From: Bacteroidota bacterium
Lineage (GTDB): Bacteria; Bacteroidota; Bacteroidia; NS11-12g; UBA955
Direction: 5' to 3'
DNA: 64,000 nt
NCBI GenBank assembly: GCA_027621365.1
Contig: JAQCBH010000007.1
Location: 32,381 to 96,380 of the forward strand
The translations under genes and the position numbers were made by a program. Of this stretch, positions 26,737 to 36,168 are shown in pieces (the first letter of the stretch is position 1; each line of letters starts with the position of its first letter). The notes below the pieces were generated by a model, which worked only from the letters and a program-made list of their open reading frames with translations, made no database searches and had not been told where the DNA came from.

Positions 26737-29583
26737 CTATATTCTTTGAAGATTAAGTGAGAATACATATCGATTTTCTTGAAGTGCATCAAATCCAGAT
26801 GAAGCTTGAGCATAGAACTTGTCCTGGTACATGCGATTGAAATGTTCTAAGCGCTCTTGCACCAATTCCGAACCCAATTGTGTTCCGTGCGATCGTTTGA
26901 AAGAGGGGCCCGGCCCAGTGTTAGAAATTTCTATGCTGACAGAATTTTGGTCTGAATTTTGAGCAACATTTAGCCTTAGTTCTCCTTTGCTTGAATCCAA
27001 AAGCAACCCATGTTTGATGGCATTTTCAATAACGGGTTGAAACAGCAATGGCGGAATGCTCCATGCTTTAAGATCAACTTTAGGGTCAAGGGTTTTTTTG
27101 AACTTGAATTTTTTATCACTGAAACGCAATGACTCGATTTGAATGTACTTGCGACAGAATTCCAGTTCTTTTTCAAGGGTGGACAATTCTTGCAAATTGG
27201 TTTCCAAAAACAATCGGTTGATTTCTGCGATTTTCCCTGTAACCTCTATGGCTTTTTTGTTTTCTTGATTGGCAATTAAAGATTGAATCAAACTCATGCT
27301 GTTGTGCAAGAAATGGGGATTCATGTTGCTTTTCAGCGTTTTCCAACGAAGCGCGATCAGCTGATTCTCTGTGCTTTTTGATAAATTTCTAACATTCACC
27401 AGAGTTGAACCGATGACCAAAACCATGATGAGGGAAATGGCCAAAGCACCATTTTTGGAATTGGTTTTCACAAAGGCGCATTGCGATCCAAATTGATGGT
27501 TCAAATACAAGGCGTAATCACCATATGGAATTCCTGGAATCCAATTCCCTTCTTGTCCGGAGCGTACCTGCCTATGAATGATAGAGTCTTGGTTGTTTTT
27601 CAAACATACGCTCAAAAGGCTGTGGTATTGAGTCCAATATACAGGGTGAATAAATCGAATGTTGACATCGTTTAATGGTTGTATAGCAAGGGGCGCCCTG
27701 TCGAGAATATCTCTTTCTCCATCTTGATGCTCTACGAAAAACGCAATTGAATTTTTCGCAATTGCCTTGTTTAACAAGGGAATTGACCTCCAAAATCCTG
27801 ATTGGAAATACCAAAGTTGAGATACATTAATGGCAGAGTTTTGAATTGATTGGGTAGATAAGTGGCCAATGTATTGTTGGTCAATTATTTGTGCGCTCCC
27901 GTTTTTTGATACACTGATTTGATACAGGTGAGAAGTGGACAGGATCCAGAACCCCCTAGAATTTCCAAAGAGTTTAAATTCTTGATTAGGAAGGACAAAG
28001 TCTTCAATGTTCAATTCGAAGAGAAATTTCAATTGATTCTTGATAAACTGGTAAACTTTCCAATTTTGACCCACTTGGGCAATGATGAGGTTATTTGAAA
28101 TGGCAATGGGAGTATTGGCGTTGATTCCCAATTGGCCTAAGGGACTACTTTGTTGATTTTCGAGGTCAACTATATGCAAAGAGCCATTGAACTCTTGGGA
28201 AAAGACATACTCTTCTGTGCTGATGAATTGAGCCGTTTGTTTGGAGCTATTGGACCATTTTTTCAGTACTTTGGTGTTGATATCGATCGAAGACCATTCG
28301 CCATAGGGGCGATGCAATATCAATGAATAGCCGGCGGCTATGAGTTTGTTGAATTGGTTTTCAGATACATTAAAAAAGGGCTGAAAAGTATGTTTGGTGT
28401 TGTTCCATTCGTACAACCAATCTTTTGTCAATGCAAACGTTCGATTGGCTGTAGTCTGAATGTCCAATATGCTTTCTGGAAATACTTGGGTGTTCCATTT
28501 GGAATGTTCGCTGTTTTTGAAAAAGAGCTGCTGTTCGTTCCAAATACACACTAAGCCTTGATCGGTATAGATATTACCAAATGGGATTTTGTGAATACCA
28601 TCGGGGAACATCAAGGCAAAGCATCCCTTTCCTAAACTTGATACCCATAATACATGTTGAGCGGCGTCATAGTTCAGGCCCCAGAAGAAGGGTTCTTTTG
28701 ATACGCTAGATAGGTTGATGTTTGCAACCGACGGATTGTGCCTTACTAAGGCACCGCGCTCCAAATTGTGCACATTTCCAACAGCAAGATAGATCTGATC
28801 CACAACCTGTTCTATGCTCCAAACGGTCCAATTGCTTTCTTTGTTCCTTCCTAAGTTGAATCGGGTGGATTGGTCTTTTTTGTTAATGACATAATAAGAG
28901 CCTTCAGAGCCTAGATACAAAAATGAATCGGTGGCTTTCTGGCTGAGAATCGAATGGGTAATGGACCAGGGGGATTGATTTTTCCATTTGGCTCGTTGAC
29001 CATTCTCATTTTTTTTGAATTGTATCCACCTATTTCTTGGGTATGTACAGGCATGGTAGGTTCCATTCCAAAAAAAGAAACTGCTGATTTGCTCATTGCT
29101 TTCGCAGGCAGGAGTCATGCGCAAAGTGTCCAAGCCTTTTATTTGAAATACGCCATTTGAGCTAAGGCAATAGAGCTCATTGTTCACCCAGTGCAAGGCC
29201 CGAGTTTTGTTTAAGGCGATATGTTTGGATAGTTGACCGTCACCATTGAATAGATAAAGACCACTCTCAAAACTGATGACTGCCGTGTAGGATTTTTTGT
29301 TGTACTCATAAAAAGCAACATCCCATGTGGAAATGTTCTTCATCTTGGAGCTAATAGCCGTTGAGGCAGAATTGGAACTTGGGAAAATCTGCAATCCTTG
29401 CTTGTGACAGACCCAAACGGCTCCTTCAGAATCGACGCGACATTGGCGAGTCAAGTCAGTATTTAGACCTTTAATGCTATTCAGTTCCGCACTCTCCAAA
29501 GGCAATTGTTGGGCTTGCGTTTTCAAAACCAAGCTCAACAGCAGAATGAAGACGAAACCGATTTTATTGGCCAAATTTTTCAA
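26737..29583 (-). CDS. LytS-type sensor histidine kinase with periplasmic beta-propeller
   Basis: 948 aa. Signal/anchor segment at about 7-24, then a periplasmic sensor of about 680 residues with repeated propeller blades (two-component regulator propeller style: LNSIKGLNTDLTRQC, SEGAVWVCHKQGLQIF). One membrane helix is at about 712-731. The cytoplasmic His_kinase (PF06580 type) has the phospho-acceptor His757 in NMNPHFLHNS and ATPase N-box PVIENAIKHG. The first 20 nt overlap the end of the LytTR regulator gene, so the two form one operon. The absence of a separate DHp coiled coil is normal for this family. Confidence 0.9.
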   Translation of the reverse strand: MKNLANKIGFVFILLLSLVLKTQAQQLPLESAELNSIKGLNTDLTRQCRVDSEGAVWVCHKQGLQIFPSSNSASTAISSKMKNISTWDVAFYEYNKKSYTAVISFESGLYLFNGDGQLSKHIALNKTRALHWVNNELYCLSSNGVFQIKGLDTLRMTPACESNEQISSFFFWNGTYHACTYPRNRWIQFKKNENGQRAKWKNQSPWSITHSILSQKATDSFLYLGSEGSYYVINKKDQSTRFNLGRNKESNWTVWSIEQVVDQIYLAVGNVHNLERGALVRHNPSVANINLSSVSKEPFFWGLNYDAAQHVLWVSSLGKGCFALMFPDGIHKIPFGNIYTDQGLVCIWNEQQLFFKNSEHSKWNTQVFPESILDIQTTANRTFALTKDWLYEWNNTKHTFQPFFNVSENQFNKLIAAGYSLILHRPYGEWSSIDINTKVLKKWSNSSKQTAQFISTEEYVFSQEFNGSLHIVDLENQQSSPLGQLGINANTPIAISNNLIIAQVGQNWKVYQFIKNQLKFLFELNIEDFVLPNQEFKLFGNSRGFWILSTSHLYQISVSKNGSAQIIDQQYIGHLSTQSIQNSAINVSQLWYFQSGFWRSIPLLNKAIAKNSIAFFVEHQDGERDILDRAPLAIQPLNDVNIRFIHPVYWTQYHSLLSVCLKNNQDSIIHRQVRSGQEGNWIPGIPYGDYALYLNHQFGSQCAFVKTNSKNGALAISLIMVLVIGSTLVNVRNLSKSTENQLIALRWKTLKSNMNPHFLHNSMSLIQSLIANQENKKAIEVTGKIAEINRLFLETNLQELSTLEKELEFCRKYIQIESLRFSDKKFKFKKTLDPKVDLKAWSIPPLLFQPVIENAIKHGLLLDSSKGELRLNVAQNSDQNSVSIEISNTGPGPSFKRSHGTQLGSELVQERLEHFNRMYQDKFYAQASSGFDALQENRYVFSLNLQRI

Positions 29584-30250
29584 TCAATAATTTCCTGCCG
29601 CTTTTCGAAAGACCAATTTGATGCCCTGTTTTTAGATTAGCTATATTTCCCTTGAAGCTGTCGATTTGGAATCCCGGCACCAAAAAGGAGCGATGCAATC
29701 GATAAAAATGATCGGGCAATAATGGTGTAAGAACTTTCAAAGTCTTACTGGCCAAGTAGGAGCGTTCGGCAGTGTGGATTTTGGAATAAGCCCCCGAAGC
29801 TTCAATGAACAAAATATCCTGAAAGAGAATGATTACATTATGGCCTCCATCGCGAATAATCAGCGAATCATCGAGGGGTAGTTTGGGTTGAATTTTGGAT
29901 TCAATCCTCGTCAAAAAGGCGCTGAATTGATCCACCTCCAGGGGTTTTGTGAGGAAGTCTAACACATCCAACCGTAGAGCCTCAATGGCATATTGTGAAT
30001 GTGCGGAGACTACGACAGTCGGAATGGAAGGCGCCAATTTTCTCAGGTCAAGGCCACTTTCTCCTTGCAATTCAATATCGACAAATATCAGATCAGGGTC
30101 AAAGGATTCCAAGGTTTCCAAGGTTTCTTTGATGGAGCTACAAGTGACAACGGGCCCAAACAAGTCGCTGCCAAATTCTTGAATGAAGTAGGACAGCACA
30201 GTTCTACCTGAGGGTTCGTCATCCAATATGAGGGCCTTGATTTTGGGCAT
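29564..30250 (-). CDS. LytTR family response regulator
   Basis: 228 aa. Receiver domain at 1-115 with acidic pocket Asp10/Asp11, phospho-Asp58 (LIFVDIELQG) and Lys102 (FLTKPLE). LytTR DNA-binding domain at about 130-228, with ILFIEASGAYSKIHT and FYRLHRSFLV. It is the cognate partner of the overlapping kinase. A TCAATTTG box 5 nt before ATG is a poor -7 match. Targets could include the adjacent Kelch-like or HTH-like genes, by inference. Confidence 0.93.
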   Translation of the reverse strand: MPKIKALILDDEPSGRTVLSYFIQEFGSDLFGPVVTCSSIKETLETLESFDPDLIFVDIELQGESGLDLRKLAPSIPTVVVSAHSQYAIEALRLDVLDFLTKPLEVDQFSAFLTRIESKIQPKLPLDDSLIIRDGGHNVIILFQDILFIEASGAYSKIHTAERSYLASKTLKVLTPLLPDHFYRLHRSFLVPGFQIDSFKGNIANLKTGHQIGLSKSGRKLLIEKFGQ

Positions 30251-30396
30251 ATATTCAAATTGAGTTTATTTCGTTTAATCAAACAATTGGTTTTTGGTAA
30301 ACGTGTTGGTATCTTGCGTTGAACCGAAAAATTATATTCTTAAATATTTCAAAACCAATAATTTAAGATATTAATCAAATAAATTCATTTACGAGT

Positions 30397-31536
30397 ATGG
30401 CACGTCCACTTAAAAAATTAGTCATTCATGATCTGGTAAAGTTGAGGGGAGATCTAATTGCGAGAGAGGGCTATTCTCCTCATTCTACCAAGCAATATGA
30501 ATCCTTTTCCAGCCAAATTTTTTTAAAAACGGGAGTGCTTCTAAGTGTTTCCACGTTGCAGCGGTTCTTCGATGAGAAAACAGCAGTGTTGCCGAGCAGC
30601 AGCACCCTAGATACGTTGACTTGCTACATGGGTTTCGTAGACTATGCTGATTGGGTAAGGGGTCAACAGTTCGGTCAACGATTTCTGACATATCTGGCCA
30701 AATTGTCTCAAGGAGAAGGTGCCAAGTCCATGAATGCCATTTCAAATTCTGAGGTATGGACCTCTGAAAATCAAACCTGGTTTCAAACGGGTTTGCTGAT
30801 CACACCCGTGGCTCATTGGGATGAATTGTTCTCAGAGGCTCAATCCAGAATGAAAACTTGGGAAGATCTGTACCTCTCAGGTCTGGTATTGGCTCTTAGT
30901 ATGAGAAATGGACAAATCGATGTCACTTCTTTACCCGAGAATGTCATCAATCATCCCTTTTTCATGGATCGCATTACGACCTACTTCATTGATGAGGAAA
31001 GACCCAATTGGTATTTGGCTCTGATGCCCCGGGCTGAAGAATGTCCAGAGAAATTTTGGCTGACCTCTGACAAAAAAGCGATTGATTTTTCGTTGAACCA
31101 TCTTCGGGATTCGCAGTTAATGGCTCCTTCGCTTAGAGAATGGGATCGACTCATGCAGATGACAGACAAAATGTCCAATGTTCCCATTGCTCGTTTAGCA
31201 GCTTGTTATTCTCAAATTGATGCCGATAGAAAGACCATGTTATTGGACTTTATTGATTCCTGGTTCGGTTCCATTTCTCATGATGATCAGTTGAGAGCCA
31301 CTCAATTTTTGATTCGCCAATTGCAGCGCGCCGATTGGCCAATAATCAAAGAAATTTTAGATCCGTATACCCAGCAATTCAAGCCTCGAAACTCCCAGCA
31401 AACGATTGAATGGAAGCATTTCAATAGTCTGGTAAGTGCCTTAGAGAATCGAATTTTGGAACCGGCTATTTTTTACCATTTGCACAATTCGGAGATGAAT
31501 CGGTTTCACTGGAACCGAATCAAGAATAGCCCCTAA
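30397..31536 (+). CDS. Unrecognised protein with HTH-like N-terminus
   Basis: 379 aa, soluble. Residues about 1-85 (GVLLSVSTLQRFF then STLDTLTCYMGFVDYADWV) follow the pattern of helical N-termini in Bacteroidota proteins that resemble DNA-binding modules. The remaining 290 residues are alpha-helical (Trp/Leu rich, TPR-like spacing), with no catalytic motif seen. It is divergent from the LytTR regulator across 146 AT-rich bases. Its stop shares CTAA with the convergent permease gene. Confidence 0.6.
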   Translation: MARPLKKLVIHDLVKLRGDLIAREGYSPHSTKQYESFSSQIFLKTGVLLSVSTLQRFFDEKTAVLPSSSTLDTLTCYMGFVDYADWVRGQQFGQRFLTYLAKLSQGEGAKSMNAISNSEVWTSENQTWFQTGLLITPVAHWDELFSEAQSRMKTWEDLYLSGLVLALSMRNGQIDVTSLPENVINHPFFMDRITTYFIDEERPNWYLALMPRAEECPEKFWLTSDKKAIDFSLNHLRDSQLMAPSLREWDRLMQMTDKMSNVPIARLAACYSQIDADRKTMLLDFIDSWFGSISHDDQLRATQFLIRQLQRADWPIIKEILDPYTQQFKPRNSQQTIEWKHFNSLVSALENRILEPAIFYHLHNSEMNRFHWNRIKNSP

Positions 31537-32390
31537 GCCAATCGCAAAGCTTGCCAAATCAAGGTCACTATCAATATCGATAGACTGACCCACTGCAAAC
31601 CGATGGGCCTTTCTTTATTGATGATCCAAGCTCCAAATATCGAGAGCACAGGTGTGACTACACCGGCTATAGCGGTAGATTCAGTGCCGTGTTCGGCATA
31701 CGACTGTACCGTTGTTAATACGGCTAACGCGGTAATTATGCCGGTGAGCAATGGCCATTTTGCTTCCTTGAAGGCATTTGATTTTTTCCAAAGCAAAAGG
31801 GAGGCAGAACCAAAGGCTATGCAGGCCTCTACCCAGGCCGCAGTAGGGATCGCTCCTATTTGAGAAGTGACCGATTCGTACCACGAATAGGACAGGCCCC
31901 AGCTGCAAGAAGCCAAACAGGCCCAAAGAATGGGAAGCGTTGGGGCTTTGGGATCTTGATTTCTTTGGAATTGGAACGAGAGTAAAATTCCGGCAATCAT
32001 CAGCGATAGAATGGCCAAATTTTCTAGTGGCATCCATCGGCTGTTATGTTGGAAAAACCAGAAGACATAGGTGACAACGGGTGTCAATGCTACTACAGGG
32101 ATGATGATATGAAGGGCTCCGTCTTTTAAGGACTTTCCAAAGGCCCACAACCCGAGCCAACCTAGAAGTCCAACTCCAATGATTCGGAAATCGTGTTGGA
32201 TGGCATGAGAAAATGATAGACTCCATTCATTTAAATTGGGAGTTACAACCAACACCACGCATCCTAACAACAGGGTGGAGGTCCAGGATCGAATGGCCGT
32301 ATTGACAGAGACAGAATTGTACTGCTGGGCTTGCTTCCACGCTAAATCGACGAGTGCGAACAGTAGGTTCGCCAACAAGGCCCACTTCAT
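31533..32390 (-). CDS. EamA/DMT superfamily permease
   Basis: 285 aa with ten predicted helices in two repeats of five, the drug/metabolite transporter architecture. ATG 32390 is chosen over GTG 32396 because the -7 box TACCTTTG ends 5 nt before it and would overlap the GTG. The substrate is unknown. The stop overlaps the previous gene by 4 nt. Confidence 0.83.
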   Translation of the reverse strand: MKWALLANLLFALVDLAWKQAQQYNSVSVNTAIRSWTSTLLLGCVVLVVTPNLNEWSLSFSHAIQHDFRIIGVGLLGWLGLWAFGKSLKDGALHIIIPVVALTPVVTYVFWFFQHNSRWMPLENLAILSLMIAGILLSFQFQRNQDPKAPTLPILWACLASCSWGLSYSWYESVTSQIGAIPTAAWVEACIAFGSASLLLWKKSNAFKEAKWPLLTGIITALAVLTTVQSYAEHGTESTAIAGVVTPVLSIFGAWIINKERPIGLQWVSLSILIVTLIWQALRLA

Positions 32391-32395
32391 GGCCA

Positions 32396-32403
32396 CAAAG
32401 GTA
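32396..32403 (-). promoter_or_regulatory. -7 box for the DMT permease
   Basis: TACCTTTG on the minus strand, 5 nt before ATG 32390. It sits 11 bp from the oppositely oriented box of the epimerase gene in a 38-bp divergent gap. Confidence 0.6.
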
Positions 32404-32414
32404 GAGCCAAGCCT

Positions 32415-32422
32415 TAACTTCG
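32415..32422 (+). promoter_or_regulatory. Probable -7 box for the aldose epimerase gene
   Basis: TAACTTCG has one mismatch to TAnnTTTG and ends 6 nt before ATG 32429. Confidence 0.4.
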
Positions 32423-32428
32423 CTGCAC

Positions 32429-33283
32429 ATGAGACTGGAAAATGGGCAGATTCGAGTGGAATTATCCAAGCGTGGGGCCGAACTGCAGGTTTTAAGCAAA
32501 CAGGGTGGACCGAATCGCCTTTGGCAAGTGGATGAGCACTATTGGAACCGAGTGGCTCCCTTGTTGTTCCCCATAGTGGGTAAGCTCAAAAACGATTGCT
32601 CTCTGGTACCTGAAGGAACCATCCAATTGCGTCAACACGGTTTCGCCCGCGATTGTGATTTTGACATTCGGTATCAAAGTGAGGAACAGGTGATACTGAC
32701 ATTGGCAGATGATGCTCAAACCCGTCAGGGTTTTCCTTTTTCCTTTGAACTGGAAGTGGAATACAAGCTTCAATTCGATCGATTGATGGTTCAATACAGG
32801 GTCATCAATACAGGAAATGGTCACTTACCGTTTTCGATTGGTGCGCATCCCGGTTTTGCCCTCGAGGGCCCATTGGAAGAACACCGATTGGTTTTTGGAG
32901 AGCCCCTCACTGCCGAGCGTTATTGGATTGAAAACGGCTTGTATACCGGCGCCTCAAGTCCATGTTTGAACCAGCAGAAGGAACTGTCGTTGAAAACCGA
33001 AGATTTCCAGCAGGATGCTATCGTGTTCAAGAACTGTGGAGTTAGTTCCGTACGTCTCGAACACAACAGTGGTCCCTTGGTTGAAATGCAATTGCCATCG
33101 GCTGATGACTTTCCCTACTGGGGTTTTTGGACCAAGCCAGGCGCGCCCTTCTTTTGCTTGGAACCCTGGGCTGGATTGGCCGATTCGGTTGGCAGCTCTA
33201 GGAGCTTCTTTGAAAAAGAGGGCATTCGGGTATTGAAGCCCAATGAACGTCAATCGTTCAGTTATTCTTTGAAGCCCTTTTGA
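32429..33283 (+). CDS. Aldose 1-epimerase family protein
   Basis: 284-aa galactose-mutarotase-fold protein of the LacX/YeaD type. The conserved catalytic histidines are in LRQHGFARD and FSIGAHPGFAL, and the Glu region is FCLEPWAGLAD. It probably interconverts anomers of a sugar or sugar phosphate. The exact substrate cannot be assigned. It leads a short operon with the 144-aa membrane protein 15 bp downstream. Confidence 0.85.
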   Translation: MRLENGQIRVELSKRGAELQVLSKQGGPNRLWQVDEHYWNRVAPLLFPIVGKLKNDCSLVPEGTIQLRQHGFARDCDFDIRYQSEEQVILTLADDAQTRQGFPFSFELEVEYKLQFDRLMVQYRVINTGNGHLPFSIGAHPGFALEGPLEEHRLVFGEPLTAERYWIENGLYTGASSPCLNQQKELSLKTEDFQQDAIVFKNCGVSSVRLEHNSGPLVEMQLPSADDFPYWGFWTKPGAPFFCLEPWAGLADSVGSSRSFFEKEGIRVLKPNERQSFSYSLKPF

Positions 33284-33298
33284 TCTAATTTTACAGCC

Positions 33299-33733
33299 AT
33301 GGAATTGTTGTTATCCATTTGGCCCATGTTGATCGGTGCCATCGTCTACTTCGCCATCGTGATTCGCATACGCAACAAACACGAAAAGGGCTTGCTTTGG
33401 CTGAGCGATGAGGCTCGGGGTCGTTTGATCACCGATTTGAAGCCCATTCGCAACCTGTCCACCTATTTGTTGTTGGGCATAGTCGTGATTTTTGTGCTCG
33501 TAGTATCCATGATGGACAATGGATATTCCCACTTATACTCGATTCTGTATTTGCTCTTGATTCTAGGCATTCAGGTGCCCATGGGCTTCTACCAGAAAAA
33601 GTTACTGGCCGAAAAAGGCTACGACGAGCGTTATGTCAAACTCACGGGTGAATTGGTTTGGATGCGCTTGTTGGCCATTGGCATCATGGGTTTGGCCCTG
33701 ACGCTCAATGCCTTGAACTTGGACATTATTTGA
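33299..33733 (+). CDS. Small four-helix membrane protein
   Basis: 144 aa with hydrophobic segments at about 3-22, 54-72, 78-97 and 120-140, and a charged cytoplasmic loop (RNKHEKGLLWLSDEARGRL). No family is recognised. A TAATTTTA box 5 nt before ATG is a possible weak promoter. The gene end overlaps the convergent MenE-like gene by 8 nt. Confidence 0.65.
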   Translation: MELLLSIWPMLIGAIVYFAIVIRIRNKHEKGLLWLSDEARGRLITDLKPIRNLSTYLLLGIVVIFVLVVSMMDNGYSHLYSILYLLLILGIQVPMGFYQKKLLAEKGYDERYVKLTGELVWMRLLAIGIMGLALTLNALNLDII

Positions 33734-34715
33734 GGTCGATAAAACTCGACTTAGCAAAGCTAGCGGACCGTTGCCACTTGCCGTTGGCAATGACGGGATG
33801 AGGGCAATGGTAATGGAATTTGGGTTTGTGGTAAGGAGGTAGAAAAGACCAATCCAAGGTCGTCTCAATGGTCTTCAAATGGGTATGAACCAAAACCAGT
33901 GCCTCGCCCAGAACAGCGTCAGGCGTTTTCCAAACAAAGAAATCGGTCAATGGCCAACCCAATTGAGCAGAAACTGCCGCTTCGATAGACTCAATGGAGA
34001 GTTTGATACCCCCAGAATTGACCACAAAATCGGCCCGGCCCAGCCAGGTGAATCCGTCGGCTTCGGCCCGCACGCGATCCCTTGTTTCTAGCCATTGATG
34101 GCCAGTGGTAGGGCTTTTTACAAACAGGAGCTCCTCTTCCACTTTCCAATCATAGCCCTTAAGAACGCGGTAAATGCCATGAGAGTCGCCGATGATTCGA
34201 CCGGCAAAGTGGCTATAGGTTTCGCTCATACCGAAGGTGTGAATGAATCGAACGGGTAGCAAGTCGGGCTCAGTCAGTCGAGCCTCTAAGGCAGGATCGA
34301 GTGGGCCTCCACCCAACAAAACCGTATGAAACCCAAGCAACCGATGAATGCCTTGCGGAGACTGTACCACATGGTGAAGTTGCATAGGTGTCAATGAGAC
34401 GATGGAAAACTGACCTTCCAAATGGGGCACAGAAGTGGCCTCTCGCACCTCTATGGGTGTTTTCCAAACTTCGGCCCTCACGGCTTGCATGAGGCCACCT
34501 GCTTTGTCGAGAGGCAGAACACAAAGCTGACTCAAATCTTGACAACCATTGAAAAAAGCAGCCAAAGTTTGCTCGGCGCTCCAAATCATGTGTTCTCGCT
34601 TCCAAACCATGGGGTTGGGCTTTCCCGTTGAGCCTGAGGTGTGCATGGTGAACGATTCTTCGCCCGAATGCCAGGCTTTGAGGAATTCAGCATGCAAGGT
34701 TCGATTGGAGGCCAT
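33726..34715 (-). CDS. menE: AMP-dependent ligase, short MenE-like (o-succinylbenzoate-CoA ligase)
   Basis: 329 aa, shorter than typical 450-500 aa ANL enzymes, as is usual for MenE in Bacteroidota. The P-loop TMHTSGSTGKPNPMVW, HTFGMSETYSHFAG and the hinge ETRDRVRAEADGFTWLGRADFVVNSGG are intact; the final catalytic Lys lies in ANGKWQR. It would activate o-succinylbenzoate in menaquinone synthesis. No other men gene is in the window, so this identity is likely rather than certain. A consensus -7 box lies 4 nt upstream. Confidence 0.8.
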   Translation of the reverse strand: MASNRTLHAEFLKAWHSGEESFTMHTSGSTGKPNPMVWKREHMIWSAEQTLAAFFNGCQDLSQLCVLPLDKAGGLMQAVRAEVWKTPIEVREATSVPHLEGQFSIVSLTPMQLHHVVQSPQGIHRLLGFHTVLLGGGPLDPALEARLTEPDLLPVRFIHTFGMSETYSHFAGRIIGDSHGIYRVLKGYDWKVEEELLFVKSPTTGHQWLETRDRVRAEADGFTWLGRADFVVNSGGIKLSIESIEAAVSAQLGWPLTDFFVWKTPDAVLGEALVLVHTHLKTIETTLDWSFLPPYHKPKFHYHCPHPVIANGKWQRSASFAKSSFIDLK

Positions 34716-34719
34716 ACTG

Positions 34720-34727
34720 CAAATGTA
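34720..34727 (-). promoter_or_regulatory. -7 box for the MenE-like gene
   Basis: TACATTTG on the minus strand, 4 nt before ATG 34715. Confidence 0.6.
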
Positions 34728-34776
34728 CGCAGTGTCATATTTGCTTTGAGAATCGGACCTTTATTCCGTCAATGGG

Positions 34777-34784
34777 TATTTTTG
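34777..34784 (+). promoter_or_regulatory. -7 box for the T9SS cargo gene
   Basis: TATTTTTG, 4 nt before GTG 34789. It confirms this non-ATG start. Confidence 0.6.
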
Positions 34785-34788
34785 CGAA

Positions 34789-36168
34789 GTGATTAAAATC
34801 CAATCCTTGTTTTTCACTCTTTTGGCGGCGATGGCATTTGCCTCTCTTCATGCCCAGACCAGCGTTCCCAACTACATCGATACCGACCAAAATTGGACGG
34901 CTGCAGGCAGCCCTTACACCTTGTCGGCCAATACCTATTTGGCTGATGGAGCGTTCATTCGAATTGAACCGGGCGTAACTGTGGTTGCGAGCAAGGCTTT
35001 GCAATTCATCATTGACGGCCGATTGGAAGCTGTAGGAAAGCCTGATTCCATGATTCACTTGGAGGGATTTCAAGTTCGTTTGCAGGCCAAAGCGGCAGGC
35101 TATGATTTGACCGCCGATACCGGTGCCCAGTTCAAATTCTGCCATTTTTATGGGCAAGCAAATTCCGGTACTTACAGTATTTACAACGAGTGCTCAGGTG
35201 TAGATATCGAGCATTGCCGCATGGAAGATGCCTATTACGGCGTGTACAACCGATTCAGCAGCAAATTGGGCATCGTGCAAGTCTTGCATTCCTGTTTCCC
35301 ATCGAGTTCCAAGTATGGATATCCCATCTATACCTCGGGACAAGGAATGCTGAACGTGGAATACGATACTTTTGAGAACCAATATTCTGTTTACGGATAT
35401 GGTACCGACATTCAATTCAATCGCAACTGGGTGAAGGGAACGGGTAGTGTTACCGTCTCTGTTTACGGCTCTTTGGAAATGGAGTGCAATCGTTTTGAAA
35501 ACATGGCTACGGGCTTTCAACTCAATTGCTGGGGATACTACGATACCTTGAAAGTTCAAGCTACCGGCAATACGTTTGACAGTTGTGGCGGTAGTTTTTA
35601 CCCCATGATGAGCATCAGCGGGTCAACACCTGATAGCAGCAAACCCATCATCGCCCATTTGAATCGCAACAACTTCTTGCGCTATTCCGGTACTGGGCAA
35701 AAAATCAAGTTTACGGGAACCAATAAAAACCCGGCAGCCGGTTGGGATTTTGATTTTTCCAATAACTATTGGAACAGTCAGGATACCCAGCAAATTGCCG
35801 ATTGGATTCACGATTACAGCGATGATATCATGGTTTGGGCCAAGGCCCACGCCGATAATCCTGTGGCCTTGTTGATCGACGATTGTGGCGATCACACCGC
35901 TCAGGTGGCGTTGAAATTGGATGACATTCAAGTAAGAATCTATCCCAATCCGAGCAGCGATGAGACCATTGGAATAATCGTCAACGGTGGTTTTGATTCT
36001 TATATGCTGATCAATTCACAAGGTCAGGTTGTGGGTGCAGGTTCTGGATCGATTCAGTCTCGTTCCGAGTTGCAGTGGCCTGCTAGCTCCGGCATTGGAA
36101 TCTACCACTTGGTATTGACCAAAGAGGGTCGCTCCATCAGCCAAACCCTCATTCGCCAGGCCCATTAA
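34789..36168 (+). CDS. Secreted beta-helix-like protein with T9SS sorting domain
   Basis: 459 aa from GTG 34789. Signal peptide at about 1-21 (ending LHAQ). The middle (about 30-370) has short repeated beta-strand blocks rich in Gly, Asn and aromatic residues (FKFCHFYGQANSGTYSIYN, CSGVDIEHCRMEDAYYGVY), as in right-handed parallel beta-helices. The final 75 residues are a type A T9SS tail starting VRIYPNPSSD, with GIYHLVLTKEG and a basic end. It is probably exported through the PorX-regulated system and anchored or released at the cell surface. Its role is unknown. Confidence 0.85.
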   Translation: MIKIQSLFFTLLAAMAFASLHAQTSVPNYIDTDQNWTAAGSPYTLSANTYLADGAFIRIEPGVTVVASKALQFIIDGRLEAVGKPDSMIHLEGFQVRLQAKAAGYDLTADTGAQFKFCHFYGQANSGTYSIYNECSGVDIEHCRMEDAYYGVYNRFSSKLGIVQVLHSCFPSSSKYGYPIYTSGQGMLNVEYDTFENQYSVYGYGTDIQFNRNWVKGTGSVTVSVYGSLEMECNRFENMATGFQLNCWGYYDTLKVQATGNTFDSCGGSFYPMMSISGSTPDSSKPIIAHLNRNNFLRYSGTGQKIKFTGTNKNPAAGWDFDFSNNYWNSQDTQQIADWIHDYSDDIMVWAKAHADNPVALLIDDCGDHTAQVALKLDDIQVRIYPNPSSDETIGIIVNGGFDSYMLINSQGQVVGAGSGSIQSRSELQWPASSGIGIYHLVLTKEGRSISQTLIRQAH

